From Bacillus weihaiensis (lineage in GTDB: Bacteria > Bacillota > Bacilli > Bacillales > Bacillaceae): a DNA stretch of 64,000 nucleotides. The stretch spans positions 124,001 through 188,000 of the forward strand of contig NZ_CP016020.1 in the NCBI RefSeq assembly GCF_001889165.1, read 5' to 3'. Position numbers and translations under genes: made by a program. The notes under the pieces are model-generated. The model did not search any database, had not been told where the DNA came from, and worked only from the letters and a program-made list of their open reading frames with translations. Of this stretch, positions 17,373 through 25,594 are shown one piece after another (the first letter of the stretch is position 1; every line of letters begins with the position of its first letter).

Positions 17373-17589
17373 TATCCACAAAGTTACCCACAATTATGAC
17401 AACCTTATCCACAAATTGTGGATAAGGCTTGTTTTCTTTCTCCCCATCTTTTATACTTTCAAGAAGCAAAATGTCTACAAATCCCGAGGAATGTAGAAAA
17501 ATCGGTCGGAAAATAAGGAGATAATGACGAATGAAGACGAAAATTTGGACTGTGGAAAATTCGGATAAGTTATCCACGAGTTATCCACA
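17372..17589. promoter_or_regulatory. DnaA-box cluster at ywlC
   Basis: Nine-base DnaA boxes (TTATCCACA): exact at 17405-17413, 17581-17589 and, inverted, 17417-17425. One-mismatch copies lie at 17372-17380, 17384-17392, 17551-17559 (inverted) and 17570-17578. The 17405/17417 pair is a palindrome. B. subtilis has a DnaA-binding cluster at this same gene, outside oriC. No dnaA, dnaN or rpmH is nearby, so this is not the origin. Confidence 0.85.
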
Positions 17590-18580
17590 TTTATCACAGG
17601 CAGCAGCTTTGCTAAAAGAAAACGAGGTTGTTGCTTTTCCTACAGAGACAGTTTACGGATTAGGAGCAAATGCATGTTCAGATGTAGCAGTAAAAAAAAT
17701 ATTTGAAGCAAAAGGAAGACCTAGTGATAATCCACTCATTGTCCATATTGCCAGTGTAGATAAACTAGAGGAAATTGTATCTCATATACCTAATTCAGCG
17801 TATAAATTAATCGAGTCTTTTTGGCCGGGGCCCCTTACATTAGTGTTGGAAAAACAAGATAAAACACTATCCACATTTGTAACAGCTGGTCTTGATACAG
17901 TTGCTGTTCGCATGCCTGACCATCCAGTGGCTTTGGAGATTATTTCCCGTTCGGAAGTACCGATTGCTGCGCCTAGTGCGAATCGTTCTGGCAAACCAAG
18001 CCCTACTCAAGCTTCACATGTCTACCACGATCTTAATGGGAGAATCGCAGGAATAGTGGATGGAGGATCAACCGGAGTAGGAGTAGAATCAACAGTTGTG
18101 GATTGTACATCGGATATTCCTACAATTTTGAGACCAGGCGGTATTACAAAGGAGCAGCTTGAGGCAGTAATCGGGCAAGTTGAAGTTGACAAGGCACTTG
18201 TGGATGAAGAGCAGGCACCAAAGTCCCCAGGAATGAAATATACACACTATGCTCCAAATGCTCCTGTTATTGTGGTACAAGGAGACGATGCTTTTTTTCA
18301 AGATGTTATTAAACAACACGAACAAGAGGGAAGAAAAGTAGGTGTGCTAGCAACGAAAGAAGGAAAAACAGTTTTAAAGGCGAATAAAATAATTGAATGC
18401 GGAAGCCGAAGTGATCTTCATACAGTGGCACGTGATTTATATGATGTATTACGCGCTTTTGATCAAGAAGATGTAGACCTTATCTTAAGTGAAAGTTTTC
18501 CACAGGATGGAGTCGGTGAGGCGGTTATGAACCGACTTCTAAAAGCGGCCGGAAACCAAGTCATTTCTCAAAAAAAATAA
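17531..18580 (+). CDS. ywlC: Threonylcarbamoyl-AMP synthase (Sua5/TsaC type)
   Basis: Makes threonylcarbamoyl-AMP from threonine, bicarbonate and ATP, the first step of the t6A37 modification of ANN-decoding tRNAs. The 349-residue protein has the YrdC domain (residues about 20-205: FPTETVYGLG, KGRPSDNPLIVH, APSANRSGKPSPT) and the C-terminal Sua5 domain after SPGMKYTHYAP, so it is the two-domain form. Its first 60 bases carry three DnaA boxes inside coding sequence; GGAGATAATGACGA precedes the ATG. Confidence 0.95.
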   Translation: MKTKIWTVENSDKLSTSYPHLSQAAALLKENEVVAFPTETVYGLGANACSDVAVKKIFEAKGRPSDNPLIVHIASVDKLEEIVSHIPNSAYKLIESFWPGPLTLVLEKQDKTLSTFVTAGLDTVAVRMPDHPVALEIISRSEVPIAAPSANRSGKPSPTQASHVYHDLNGRIAGIVDGGSTGVGVESTVVDCTSDIPTILRPGGITKEQLEAVIGQVEVDKALVDEEQAPKSPGMKYTHYAPNAPVIVVQGDDAFFQDVIKQHEQEGRKVGVLATKEGKTVLKANKIIECGSRSDLHTVARDLYDVLRAFDQEDVDLILSESFPQDGVGEAVMNRLLKAAGNQVISQKK

Positions 18581-18644
18581 CAAGTGTTCTATCCAAAATT
18601 GGACGTGCATATGGTTAATGTAGGCGTGTCCGAGGAGGGGGAGC

Positions 18645-19205
18645 ATGGATATTCAATCACTTTTGGGAGAACTTGTTACATTAATCATTATGGCATTAGC
18701 TCTAGGAATGGATGCATTTTCCGTTGGTCTTGGGATGGGCTTAATCAAATTAAGACTGCGGCAAATTTTTTACATTGGTGTGACTATCGGTGTATTTCAT
18801 ATATGGATGCCACTTGTCGGAATGCTCATTGGCCGTTTACTAAGTGACACATTTGGTACGATCGCTACGCTATTAGGAGGAGGACTCCTTATTTTATTGG
18901 GTGTGCAAATGATTTTTGCATCCTTTAAAAAAGGAGATGATCCTTTAATTACACCAGTTGGATTTGGACTCATTGTGTTTGCACTTAGCGTAAGTCTTGA
19001 TAGTTTTTCTGTAGGGTTAAGCTTAGGTATATATGGAACGAAAACCTTATTAACTGTTACGATTTTTGGCTTAGTAAGTATGGTCCTAACTTGGCTTGGT
19101 CTACTTGTTGGGAAGAAGGTGCAAGCCTGGTTGGGCTCCTATAGTGAAGCTTTAGGTGGAAGTATTTTATTAGCGTTTGGACTTAAATTATTATTTCCAT
19201 TTTAG
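18645..19205 (+). CDS. mntP: Manganese efflux pump MntP
   Basis: Six-segment membrane exporter that lowers cytosolic Mn(II). The 186-residue protein shows the internal two-fold repeat with paired acidic motifs [14 protein letters not shown] (residues about 18-31) and [14 protein letters not shown] (about 115-128), whose aspartates are important in E. coli MntP. It starts after AGGAGGGGGAG and lies 64 bases after ywlC. I see no yybP-ykoY manganese riboswitch in that short gap, so regulation must come from farther upstream or by read-through from ywlC. Confidence 0.93.
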   Translation: MDIQSLLGELVTLIIMALALGMDAFSVGLGMGLIKLRLRQIFYIGVTIGVFHIWMPLVGMLIGRLLSDTFGTIATLLGGGLLILLGVQMIFASFKKGDDPLITPVGFGLIVFALSVSLDSFSVGLSLGIYGTKTLLTVTIFGLVSMVLTWLGLLVGKKVQAWLGSYSEALGGSILLAFGLKLLFPF

Positions 19206-19278
19206 CAAGAAGGAGAGGGTGATGGTCACGCCTCTCCTTCTTAGTATCTATTCAATGGGTATGAAAAGAGGGGAAACC

Positions 19279-20049
19279 ATGTTAGAAAAAATTACTGTTG
19301 ATATCCCAGCATTTAACGAAAAAAGAGATGTAACCATCTACTTGCCATCTTCTTATACAAAAGAGACAACGAAGCGTTATGAGGTTCTCTATTTTCAGGA
19401 TGGACAAAATGTATTCCATGATCACGAAGCCTTTCAAGGTGTATCGTTAGACCTAAAATCCTATTTAGATAAAAATGAGTTTGAACTCATTGTTGTTGCG
19501 ATTGATGTAAATAGTGATGAGCGATTACATCACTATTGTCCGTGGGAAAATGGAGAGTGGAGTCGGGAGGTTTTTGGTCTAACAGAAACAACAGGTGGAA
19601 AAGGCCACTCTTATGTAGAGTTTCTTGTAAATAGTCTAAAGCCTCTTATAGATAACAAGTATCGAACAATAAAGACGAAAAGCTCAATAGCGGGGATTTC
19701 CTTAGGCGGAGCTATTTCTGTTTACGCTGCAGGACTTTACCCGCATATTTTTCCAAAGGTTGCTGGGATATCTACTGCTTTTTATCGGAATCAAGAAAAA
19801 TTCGAAGAGTTTCTAAAGGGTACTGATTTATCCGGAATTGAAAAACTGTACTTAGACTGTGGTACAAAAGAAGCGAAGGATAATGAAGGAATAAACGCTG
19901 CCTTTTTAGAATCAAATCAACGTATGTTTTCTATTTTGAAAGAGAAACTAGTAGATTATCAATTTCCTATCATTGATGAGGGGATACACCAGTATGCAGA
20001 TTTTAAAAAGCGTATCCCAGCCATATTCAACTATTTATATAGCTCATAA
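19279..20049 (+). CDS. Putative esterase, alpha/beta hydrolase (esterase D family)
   Basis: A 256-residue cytosolic hydrolase of the PF00756 type: EVLYFQDGQNVFHD near the start, nucleophile elbow GISLGG with Ser141, YLDCGTKEA carrying the likely acid Asp, and IDEGIHQYADF with the likely His. Related proteins hydrolyse siderophore or acyl esters; the substrate here is unknown. The frame is open back to 19177 and overlaps mntP, but ATG 19279 has AGAGGGG seven bases upstream and starts the conserved fold. A strong terminator follows. Confidence 0.85.
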   Translation: MLEKITVDIPAFNEKRDVTIYLPSSYTKETTKRYEVLYFQDGQNVFHDHEAFQGVSLDLKSYLDKNEFELIVVAIDVNSDERLHHYCPWENGEWSREVFGLTETTGGKGHSYVEFLVNSLKPLIDNKYRTIKTKSSIAGISLGGAISVYAAGLYPHIFPKVAGISTAFYRNQEKFEEFLKGTDLSGIEKLYLDCGTKEAKDNEGINAAFLESNQRMFSILKEKLVDYQFPIIDEGIHQYADFKKRIPAIFNYLYSS

Positions 20050-20075
20050 AAGAGGTGCACCTCTCAGACTGTAGA

Positions 20076-20114
20076 CAAACTCGAGTGAAATTCGGGCTCG
20101 CCTACAGTCTTTTA
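20076..20114 (+). terminator. Terminator of the esterase gene
   Basis: Nine-bp stem AGACTGTAG/CTACAGTCT (20076-20084 with 20102-20110) followed by TTTT. Confidence 0.8.
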
Positions 20115-20234
20115 TTTTGGCCTGAGGTAAAAGTGGTTCCGGGCTAAGCAAGATAGCTAACTGGAATGGGAGGGTGCAGTTAAAGGATCAAAAAAGTCGA
20201 TCCTGGGTGTCCTTTTAATAAAACAAGTCAAATC

Positions 20235-20279
20235 AGAGAAAAAGGGTTCGGAATGTGACCATTCCAAGCCCTTTTCTCT
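20235..20279 (-). terminator. Terminator of the COG0523 GTPase gene
   Basis: Long imperfect stem (AGAGAAAA-AGGG ... GGAATG/CATTCC ... CCC-TTTTCTCT). On the minus strand the stem ends in CCCTTTTTCTCT, 35 bases after the GTPase stop codon. The stretch 20115-20234 has no gene. Confidence 0.65.
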
Positions 20280-20313
20280 ACAACCTGAGAAGTGCTTTGA
20301 TACACCTCTTCTT

Positions 20314-21294
20314 TTACACTTTTTGTAAAAAAGTCATCTCGTATGATGTTTTTACAGCCTCTTGATCAATTGCATGACCAATTAAAATAATGATAGGGCT
20401 TTGCATCTTTGAACCAGTGGTTACTTCCTCTAAAAATAGCTTTCTGGAAGCGTATTGAAACGAGTAGGTGGTAGTATCCTCTTTAAATTGGACAATTCCC
20501 TTCCCTCGAAATACATCCTCTGGCAAGCTTCTAAGCCACTTTTCAAATGTTTTTCTTTCAAATTTAGGTAAATCAACAAGCTTGACCGCATTAATGGTAC
20601 CGTGATTCACATGATTATGAGTACATGTATCATCTGTAGAACAGCCACATGTTGATTGTTTTTCCTCGTTTAATAAATCAACTGTTCTGAGCCTCTGCAT
20701 CAAAAGCTCATCTCCATCAATTTTCCCGTATGAAGTAGGTAATATTGAGATTCCTTGAGGCACTTGCTTGCGAATTTGTGCTGTAATTTTGTCGAGTTTT
20801 CTGTCGGAAACTAAGTCAGCTTTATTTAATAAAATAAGGGAGGCGCTAGTGATTTGATCCTTTAAAAGTGTGCGGATTTCCTTAGAGCTTGAAAAGATAC
20901 TTTGGTATTCAAGATAATGACTAGCGTCTACTAAACTAATAATTGATTGTATTGAAAATGTATCAATATAAGCTGGTGTCGCAAGGGCTTCAACGATTTC
21001 AGTTGGATTTGCAACGCCAGTTCCTTCTATTACTAAAACATCTACTGGATTTTCTACGAACTGTTGTAGGGTTGCTTTTAGATCATCCTGTATCGAGCAA
21101 CAAATGCAACCGTTTAGGAGTTCAACCATCTGTTCGTTTTCAAATAAATGATTTTCTACATTTGTATCCCCGAGCTCATTTAAGATAATTCCAAGTTTGT
21201 TTCCACGATTTTTGCTTTCTTCAACTATTCTCTTTAGGACAGTTGTTTTTCCACTTCCCAAGAATCCGCTAAGGATATAAACAGAGATTGACAT
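20314..21294 (-). CDS. COG0523 (CobW/YciC/ZNG1-type) metal-chaperone GTPase
   Basis: A 326-residue G3E-family GTPase. Walker A GFLGSGKT (10-17), the family metal motif G62-C-I-C-C66, NKAD (157-160) and a Cys/His-rich loop (C216, C218, C224, H226, H228, H231) before the C-terminal CobW domain are all visible. Such proteins deliver zinc or rescue zinc enzymes; B. subtilis YciC/ZagA is Zur-regulated, and a Zur box covers this promoter. The gene is divergent from a zinc-dependent alkaline phosphatase gene. The exact client is unknown. Confidence 0.88.
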   Translation of the reverse strand: MSISVYILSGFLGSGKTTVLKRIVEESKNRGNKLGIILNELGDTNVENHLFENEQMVELLNGCICCSIQDDLKATLQQFVENPVDVLVIEGTGVANPTEIVEALATPAYIDTFSIQSIISLVDASHYLEYQSIFSSSKEIRTLLKDQITSASLILLNKADLVSDRKLDKITAQIRKQVPQGISILPTSYGKIDGDELLMQRLRTVDLLNEEKQSTCGCSTDDTCTHNHVNHGTINAVKLVDLPKFERKTFEKWLRSLPEDVFRGKGIVQFKEDTTTYSFQYASRKLFLEEVTTGSKMQSPIIILIGHAIDQEAVKTSYEMTFLQKV

Positions 21295-21325
21295 GAAAAA
21301 GCCTCCTGACTTTACCGTAATTAAA

Positions 21326-21345
21326 TAGGAATCATTACGATTATA
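21326..21345 (-). promoter_or_regulatory. Zur box overlapping the -10 of the GTPase gene
   Basis: TAGGAAT-C-ATTACGA at 21326-21340 matches the 7-1-7 Zur consensus TCGTAAT-N-ATTACGA at 12 of 14 positions, with one half perfect. A minus-strand -10 TATAAT at 21340-21345 overlaps its edge, an ideal place for repression when zinc is sufficient. Confidence 0.78.
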
Positions 21346-21372
21346 AAGGGTTTATGTGTAATTCGACAAGTA

Positions 21373-21411
21373 TTTATTCGAAATTTACAAAAAATTTACA
21401 CAAACTACAAA
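21373..21411 (+). promoter_or_regulatory. Pho box of the anchored alkaline phosphatase
   Basis: TTTATT (21373), TTTACA (21384), TTTACA (21395) and TACAAA (21406) are spaced exactly 11 bases apart, the PhoP repeat pattern. Candidate -10 elements are TAATAT (21429) and TATTAT (21446). Confidence 0.8.
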
Positions 21412-21489
21412 AAAGGGAAAAGATTCCTTAATATTCGCCACTTAATATTATAACGGTGTAGCAAATATGAAATAGGGAGGAATTAGGTC

Positions 21490-23880
21490 GTGGTAGTAAA
21501 AAGAGGTATTACGAAGAAGCTAGTAACTCTTGGTGTTCTATCAACGCTAATTATTGGTAGTTTCACAGGCTTAAACAAGGAAACGATGAAGGCTAAAGCA
21601 GAAGAAACACCAGAAATTAAAAACATCATCTTTTTAATTGGAGATGGAATGGGTCCTTCAACGGTCGCAGCGCACCGTTATATGAAGGATGATCCTTCAA
21701 CAAAGATGATGGAGCTAACGGCATTTGATGAACATTTAGTAGGGATGCAGACTACATACCCAGATGATCCAACACAAAATATTACAGACTCTGCATCTGC
21801 TGCAACAGCAATGGCATCAGGAATTAAAACATACAATAACGCAATCGGAATGGATAATGATAAAAATATCTATGAAACTGTATTGGAGCAAGCAAAAGAA
21901 GACGGCAAAGCAACAGGCTTAGTTGCAACTTCTGAGGTAACGCATGCGACACCAGCCTCCTATGGAGCTCATGATGAAAGTCGCCGAAACATGGATGCAA
22001 TTGCAAATGATTATTTCGATGAATTAGTAAATGGCCATCATAAAATAGACGTTATTCTAGGTGGAGGATCAAAAAACTTCATTCCTGAAGATGGGCGAGG
22101 TGATGACCGTAATCTTGCTGAAGAGTTTAAAAACAGTGGCTACAGTTTTGTAACATCGAAAGAAGAACTAATGAATGATGAGAATGAGCAAGTGTTAGGG
22201 TTATTTGCTACAGGTGGTTTACCAAAAATGATAGACCGTCCTGAATCTGTTCCTTCATTAGAAGATATGACAACTGCAGCGATTGATCGTTTAAAGCAGG
22301 ACGAGCAAGGCTTCTTCTTAATGATTGAAGGAAGTCAAATTGACTGGGCAGAGCATGACAATGATGTTGTCGGTACGATGAGTGAAATGGAAGACTTCGA
22401 ACGCGCGTTTAGTGCAGCAATTGACTTTGCCGAAAAGGATGGTCATACACTTGTTGTTACAACAGCAGACCATGCTACAGGTGGTTTATCTTTAGGATCA
22501 AATACGAAGGCAAAACCAAGTGGTGATTACAACTTCCATGTAGGTCCAATTCAAGCGTTCAATAAGACACCAGACTTTATTGCGGCAGAAATTGCTTCAG
22601 CTGGGACAAATGCGGATGTAGAAGCAATCATGCAAGCGCATATTGATTCAAGCTTCTATAGCAAGATTACTAATGAACAAATTAATACTGTAAAAGAGGC
22701 TGTTAAATCAGGAAATCCATATGCCATTGATGATGCAATTGAAAATATAGTAGACGAGCATTCAGTAACAGGTTGGACAACTGGTGGACACACTGGAGAA
22801 GACGTACCTGTTTATGCATTCGGTCCTCAAAAAGAGCGTTTTGAAGGTCTGATTGATAATACGGATCAAGCAAAAATTATTTTTGATCTTTTAGAACAAA
22901 ATAAGATGCCTGAAACAGAAACACCAGGTGACGGAGAAACACCGGGTGATGGAGAAGAAACGCCAGGTGACGGAGAAGAAACACCGGGTGATGGAGAAGA
23001 AACACCGGGTGATGGAGAAGAAACACCAGGTGATGGAGAAGAAACACCGGGTGATGGAGAAGAAACACCAGGTGATGGAGAAGAAACACCGGGTGATGGA
23101 GAAGAAACACCAGGTGATGGAGAAGAGGCTCCAGGTGACGAAGAGGAAGCACCGGGTGACGGAGAAGGAACACCAGGTGAACAACCTCAGCAAAAAGAAA
23201 TAGCTGTTGAGATTAAGAATGGAAAGGCAACAATTAGCACTGAGGATTTAAAGGCAGTTGATGAGAATTCAACCATCACGATTGATTTAGGTGAAGAGTA
23301 TAAAGTCGAGCTTAGTTTGAATGAAGAACAAGTAAAGCTATTAAAAGAAAAAGGGATTGCGCTTAAAGTCATGAATAAGGATATGAGCGTTAATATCCCT
23401 TCTGAGAATCTTCCAGATGGTGACGTGAAAGTAAACATTGAACGAATGAAGGATATAAATGAAGCTTTAAGTGCCATTTATGATTTCACTATCTCTTCAG
23501 GTGACGAGGTAATCCATACGTTTAAAGCTCCAGTTACATTAGAGTTTAACGTGACAGGTGAAGTAGACAATAGTGAAGATGTGAAGATGTTCTACTTTAA
23601 CGAAGAAGATGAGAAGTGGGAATTGATTGGCGGATCTTATCATGCTGGAAAAGTAACAGCGGAAACTAAGCACTTTAGTTCTTTTGCTGTCTTTGAGCTA
23701 GAAATGGACAACGCAAAGGATGTTGAAGATTTAAATCATCTTCCTGCTACAGAAGGTGGATACGGCTTACCAGATACTGCGACAAACTCTTTTAACCTTT
23801 TAATTGGTGGTTTTATGATTTTACTTGCTGGTGGAGGAATTGTTCTTTATCAAAGAAGAAAAGCTAAAGCGGAAAATTAA
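21490..23880 (+). CDS. Wall-anchored alkaline phosphatase
   Basis: Releases phosphate from monoesters outside the cell. The 796-residue protein has a signal peptide (1-37, ending KAKA), a PhoA-type catalytic domain (44-475) with nucleophile D100-S101-A, metal ligands in LIGDGMGPST, IEGSQIDWAEHDND, TTADHATGG and TTGGHTGE, a (TPGDGEE)n stalk (478-564), a C-terminal module (571-740) closely related to that of the giant protein, and LPDTAT (760-765), hydrophobic helix and basic tail. That signal implies covalent wall attachment by a class D sortase. The GTG start has GGGAGG nine bases upstream. Pho boxes imply induction by phosphate limitation. Confidence 0.93.
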   Translation: MVVKRGITKKLVTLGVLSTLIIGSFTGLNKETMKAKAEETPEIKNIIFLIGDGMGPSTVAAHRYMKDDPSTKMMELTAFDEHLVGMQTTYPDDPTQNITDSASAATAMASGIKTYNNAIGMDNDKNIYETVLEQAKEDGKATGLVATSEVTHATPASYGAHDESRRNMDAIANDYFDELVNGHHKIDVILGGGSKNFIPEDGRGDDRNLAEEFKNSGYSFVTSKEELMNDENEQVLGLFATGGLPKMIDRPESVPSLEDMTTAAIDRLKQDEQGFFLMIEGSQIDWAEHDNDVVGTMSEMEDFERAFSAAIDFAEKDGHTLVVTTADHATGGLSLGSNTKAKPSGDYNFHVGPIQAFNKTPDFIAAEIASAGTNADVEAIMQAHIDSSFYSKITNEQINTVKEAVKSGNPYAIDDAIENIVDEHSVTGWTTGGHTGEDVPVYAFGPQKERFEGLIDNTDQAKIIFDLLEQNKMPETETPGDGETPGDGEETPGDGEETPGDGEETPGDGEETPGDGEETPGDGEETPGDGEETPGDGEETPGDGEEAPGDEEEAPGDGEGTPGEQPQQKEIAVEIKNGKATISTEDLKAVDENSTITIDLGEEYKVELSLNEEQVKLLKEKGIALKVMNKDMSVNIPSENLPDGDVKVNIERMKDINEALSAIYDFTISSGDEVIHTFKAPVTLEFNVTGEVDNSEDVKMFYFNEEDEKWELIGGSYHAGKVTAETKHFSSFAVFELEMDNAKDVEDLNHLPATEGGYGLPDTATNSFNLLIGGFMILLAGGGIVLYQRRKAKAEN
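22921..23181 (+). repeat. Twelve-unit TPGDGEE-coding tandem repeat
   Basis: One 18-bp unit, nine TPGDGEE units of 21 bp, then diverging APGDEEE, APGDGEG and TPGE units. It codes the stalk between phosphatase and anchor; overlapping long open frames in other phases are by-products. Confidence 0.95.
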
Positions 23881-23937
23881 TCTTTGAGAATGACTAGAGT
23901 ACTAGAGAAGGTTGTACTTGTTTAGAACCTCAAGGAA

Positions 23938-23987
23938 GGTTGATTGTAACAATAGGAGGGGAGAACTACCTAAAGTTGCAATCAACT
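23938..23987 (+). other. Inverted repeat between the two phosphatase genes
   Basis: GTTGATTGTAAC (23939-23950) pairs with GTTGCAATCAAC (23975-23986) as a 12-bp RNA stem with one G-U pair. The 24-base loop holds AGGAGGGG but no start codon. There is no T tract, so it looks like an RNA processing or stability element, or relic, rather than a terminator. Confidence 0.5.
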
Positions 23988-24057
23988 ATAGTAGCACTCT
24001 AATTTTAAAATCAAGTGTTTAAGAGTCGCAGTTAATAAATTAGTAGGAGGGAATAGA

Positions 24058-25476
24058 ATGGTTTTTAAACGTTCAATAACGAAGAAGATCGTGACAGCTG
24101 CTGTCCTTTCTTCAGTTGTAGTCGGTAGTTTCGCAAGCTTAAATCAAGATGCTGCTAAAGCTGAAAATGAATCAGGAACAAAAGTGAAAAATGTGATTTT
24201 CCTCATTGGAGATGGGATGGGGCCATCAACAGTTGCTGCTCATCGTTATATGAAAGACGATCCGAATACGAAAACAATGGAAGCTTTAGAATTTGATAAG
24301 TATCTAGTAGGAATGCAAACAACCTATCCAGATGATCCAGCACAAAATATTACAGATTCTGCTTCTGCTGCCACTGCGATGGCATCAGGTATTAAGACGT
24401 ATAACAATGCAATTGGAATGGATAACGACAAAACAATTTATAAAACGGTTCTTGAGAAAGCAAAAGAAGATGGTATGGCGACAGGGTTAATTGCAACATC
24501 TGAAATAACCCATGCAACGCCAGCTTCCTATGGTGCTCATGATGAAAGTCGTCAAAACATGGATGCCATTGCGGATGATTATTATAAAGAACTAGTGAAT
24601 GGTGAGCATAAAGTCGATGTCTTGCTTGGTGGAGGCTCCAAGAACTTTATCCCTGAGCATGGACGCAAAAATCCAGGGAACTTAGCAGAAATGTTCGTGG
24701 AGGATGGCTATAGCTATGTTACGAACAAAGAAGAGCTAATGAACGATCAAAACAACCAGGTTTTAGGTTTGTTTGCAACAGGTGGTCTTCCAAAGATGAT
24801 TGATCGTGATGAGAGTATTCCTTCATTAGAAGAGATGACAACGGCTGCAATTGAGCGTTTAGATGATAATGAAAAGGGCTTCTTCTTAATGATCGAAGGA
24901 AGTCAAATCGATTGGGCAGAGCATGACAATGATATTGTTGGGACAATGAGTGAAATGGAAGATTTCGAGCGTGCTTTTAAAGCAGCGATTGACTTTGCGA
25001 AAAAAGACGGTGAAACATTGGTCGTGACAACTGCTGATCACGCGACAGGTGGTCTATCATTAGGATCAAATACAAAGGCTAATCCTAGCGGAGATTACAA
25101 TTTCCATATTAGTCCAATTACAGCGTTTAAGAAAACACCTGATTATATTGCAGCAGAAATCGGTGCAGCTGGTCAATCGGCTGATGTAGAAGGCATTATG
25201 AAAAAATATATCGACTCTAGTCTTTATAGCAAAATTACAGCTGAACAGTTCCAAACAGTAAAGAATGCTTTAAGTACAAATAACCCTTACAAAATTGACG
25301 ATGCTATAGAAGATATTGTTGATGAGCATTCAGTAACAGGTTGGACTACAGGTGGGCATACGGGTGAAGAGGTTCCTGTTTATGCATTTGGTCCTGAAAA
25401 AAATCGTTTTAAAGGACTTATTGATAACACAGACCAAGCACACATTATCTTTAATTTACTTGAAGAAAATAAATAG
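24058..25476 (+). CDS. Secreted soluble alkaline phosphatase
   Basis: A 472-residue paralogue of the preceding enzyme, very similar over the whole catalytic domain: D100-S101-A nucleophile, IEGSQIDWAEHDND, TTADHATGG and TTGGHTGEEVPVYAFGP are all kept. It has a signal peptide (to about residue 35) but ends right after the catalytic domain, with no stalk and no sorting signal, so it should be released or loosely held. AGGAGGG precedes the ATG. I see no Pho repeats in its own 177-base upstream gap, so co-transcription from the upstream Pho promoter is plausible. Confidence 0.92.
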   Translation: MVFKRSITKKIVTAAVLSSVVVGSFASLNQDAAKAENESGTKVKNVIFLIGDGMGPSTVAAHRYMKDDPNTKTMEALEFDKYLVGMQTTYPDDPAQNITDSASAATAMASGIKTYNNAIGMDNDKTIYKTVLEKAKEDGMATGLIATSEITHATPASYGAHDESRQNMDAIADDYYKELVNGEHKVDVLLGGGSKNFIPEHGRKNPGNLAEMFVEDGYSYVTNKEELMNDQNNQVLGLFATGGLPKMIDRDESIPSLEEMTTAAIERLDDNEKGFFLMIEGSQIDWAEHDNDIVGTMSEMEDFERAFKAAIDFAKKDGETLVVTTADHATGGLSLGSNTKANPSGDYNFHISPITAFKKTPDYIAAEIGAAGQSADVEGIMKKYIDSSLYSKITAEQFQTVKNALSTNNPYKIDDAIEDIVDEHSVTGWTTGGHTGEEVPVYAFGPEKNRFKGLIDNTDQAHIIFNLLEENK

Positions 25477-25483
25477 TAGTAGA

Positions 25484-25519
25484 AAAGTAGAGAGCTATAA
25501 ATGTAGCTTTCTACTTTTT
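25484..25519 (+). terminator. Terminator after the phosphatase pair
   Basis: Stem AAAGTAGA-AGCTA / TAGCT-TCTACTTT with a T run, just after the stop codon. Confidence 0.85.
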
Positions 25520-25594
25520 CTCCTTATCCTCTTCCTATTTTCCTCATCTTCACCTCATTAGATAGGCAGAATTCTTAAAAAAGGGGTTTTTCGT

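Noticed and set aside
17372-17589. Replication origin
   Set aside because: DnaA boxes are clustered, but there is no dnaA, dnaN, rpmH or AT-rich unwinding region beside them; the ywlC DnaA-binding cluster explains them better.
18581-18644. Manganese riboswitch before mntP
   Set aside because: The 64-base gap is too short and lacks the yybP-ykoY core.
22877-23203. Three open frames of about 90-100 codons over the TPGDGEE repeats
   Set aside because: Same repeat artefact; composition is a low-complexity echo of the stalk.
23881-24057. Second Pho box before the soluble phosphatase
   Set aside because: No TT(A/C/T)ACA repeats with 11-base spacing are present.
25520-25594. Zur box before the permease/TIGR03943 pair
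   Set aside because: I looked for TCGTAAT-N-ATTACGA-like sequence and found none.
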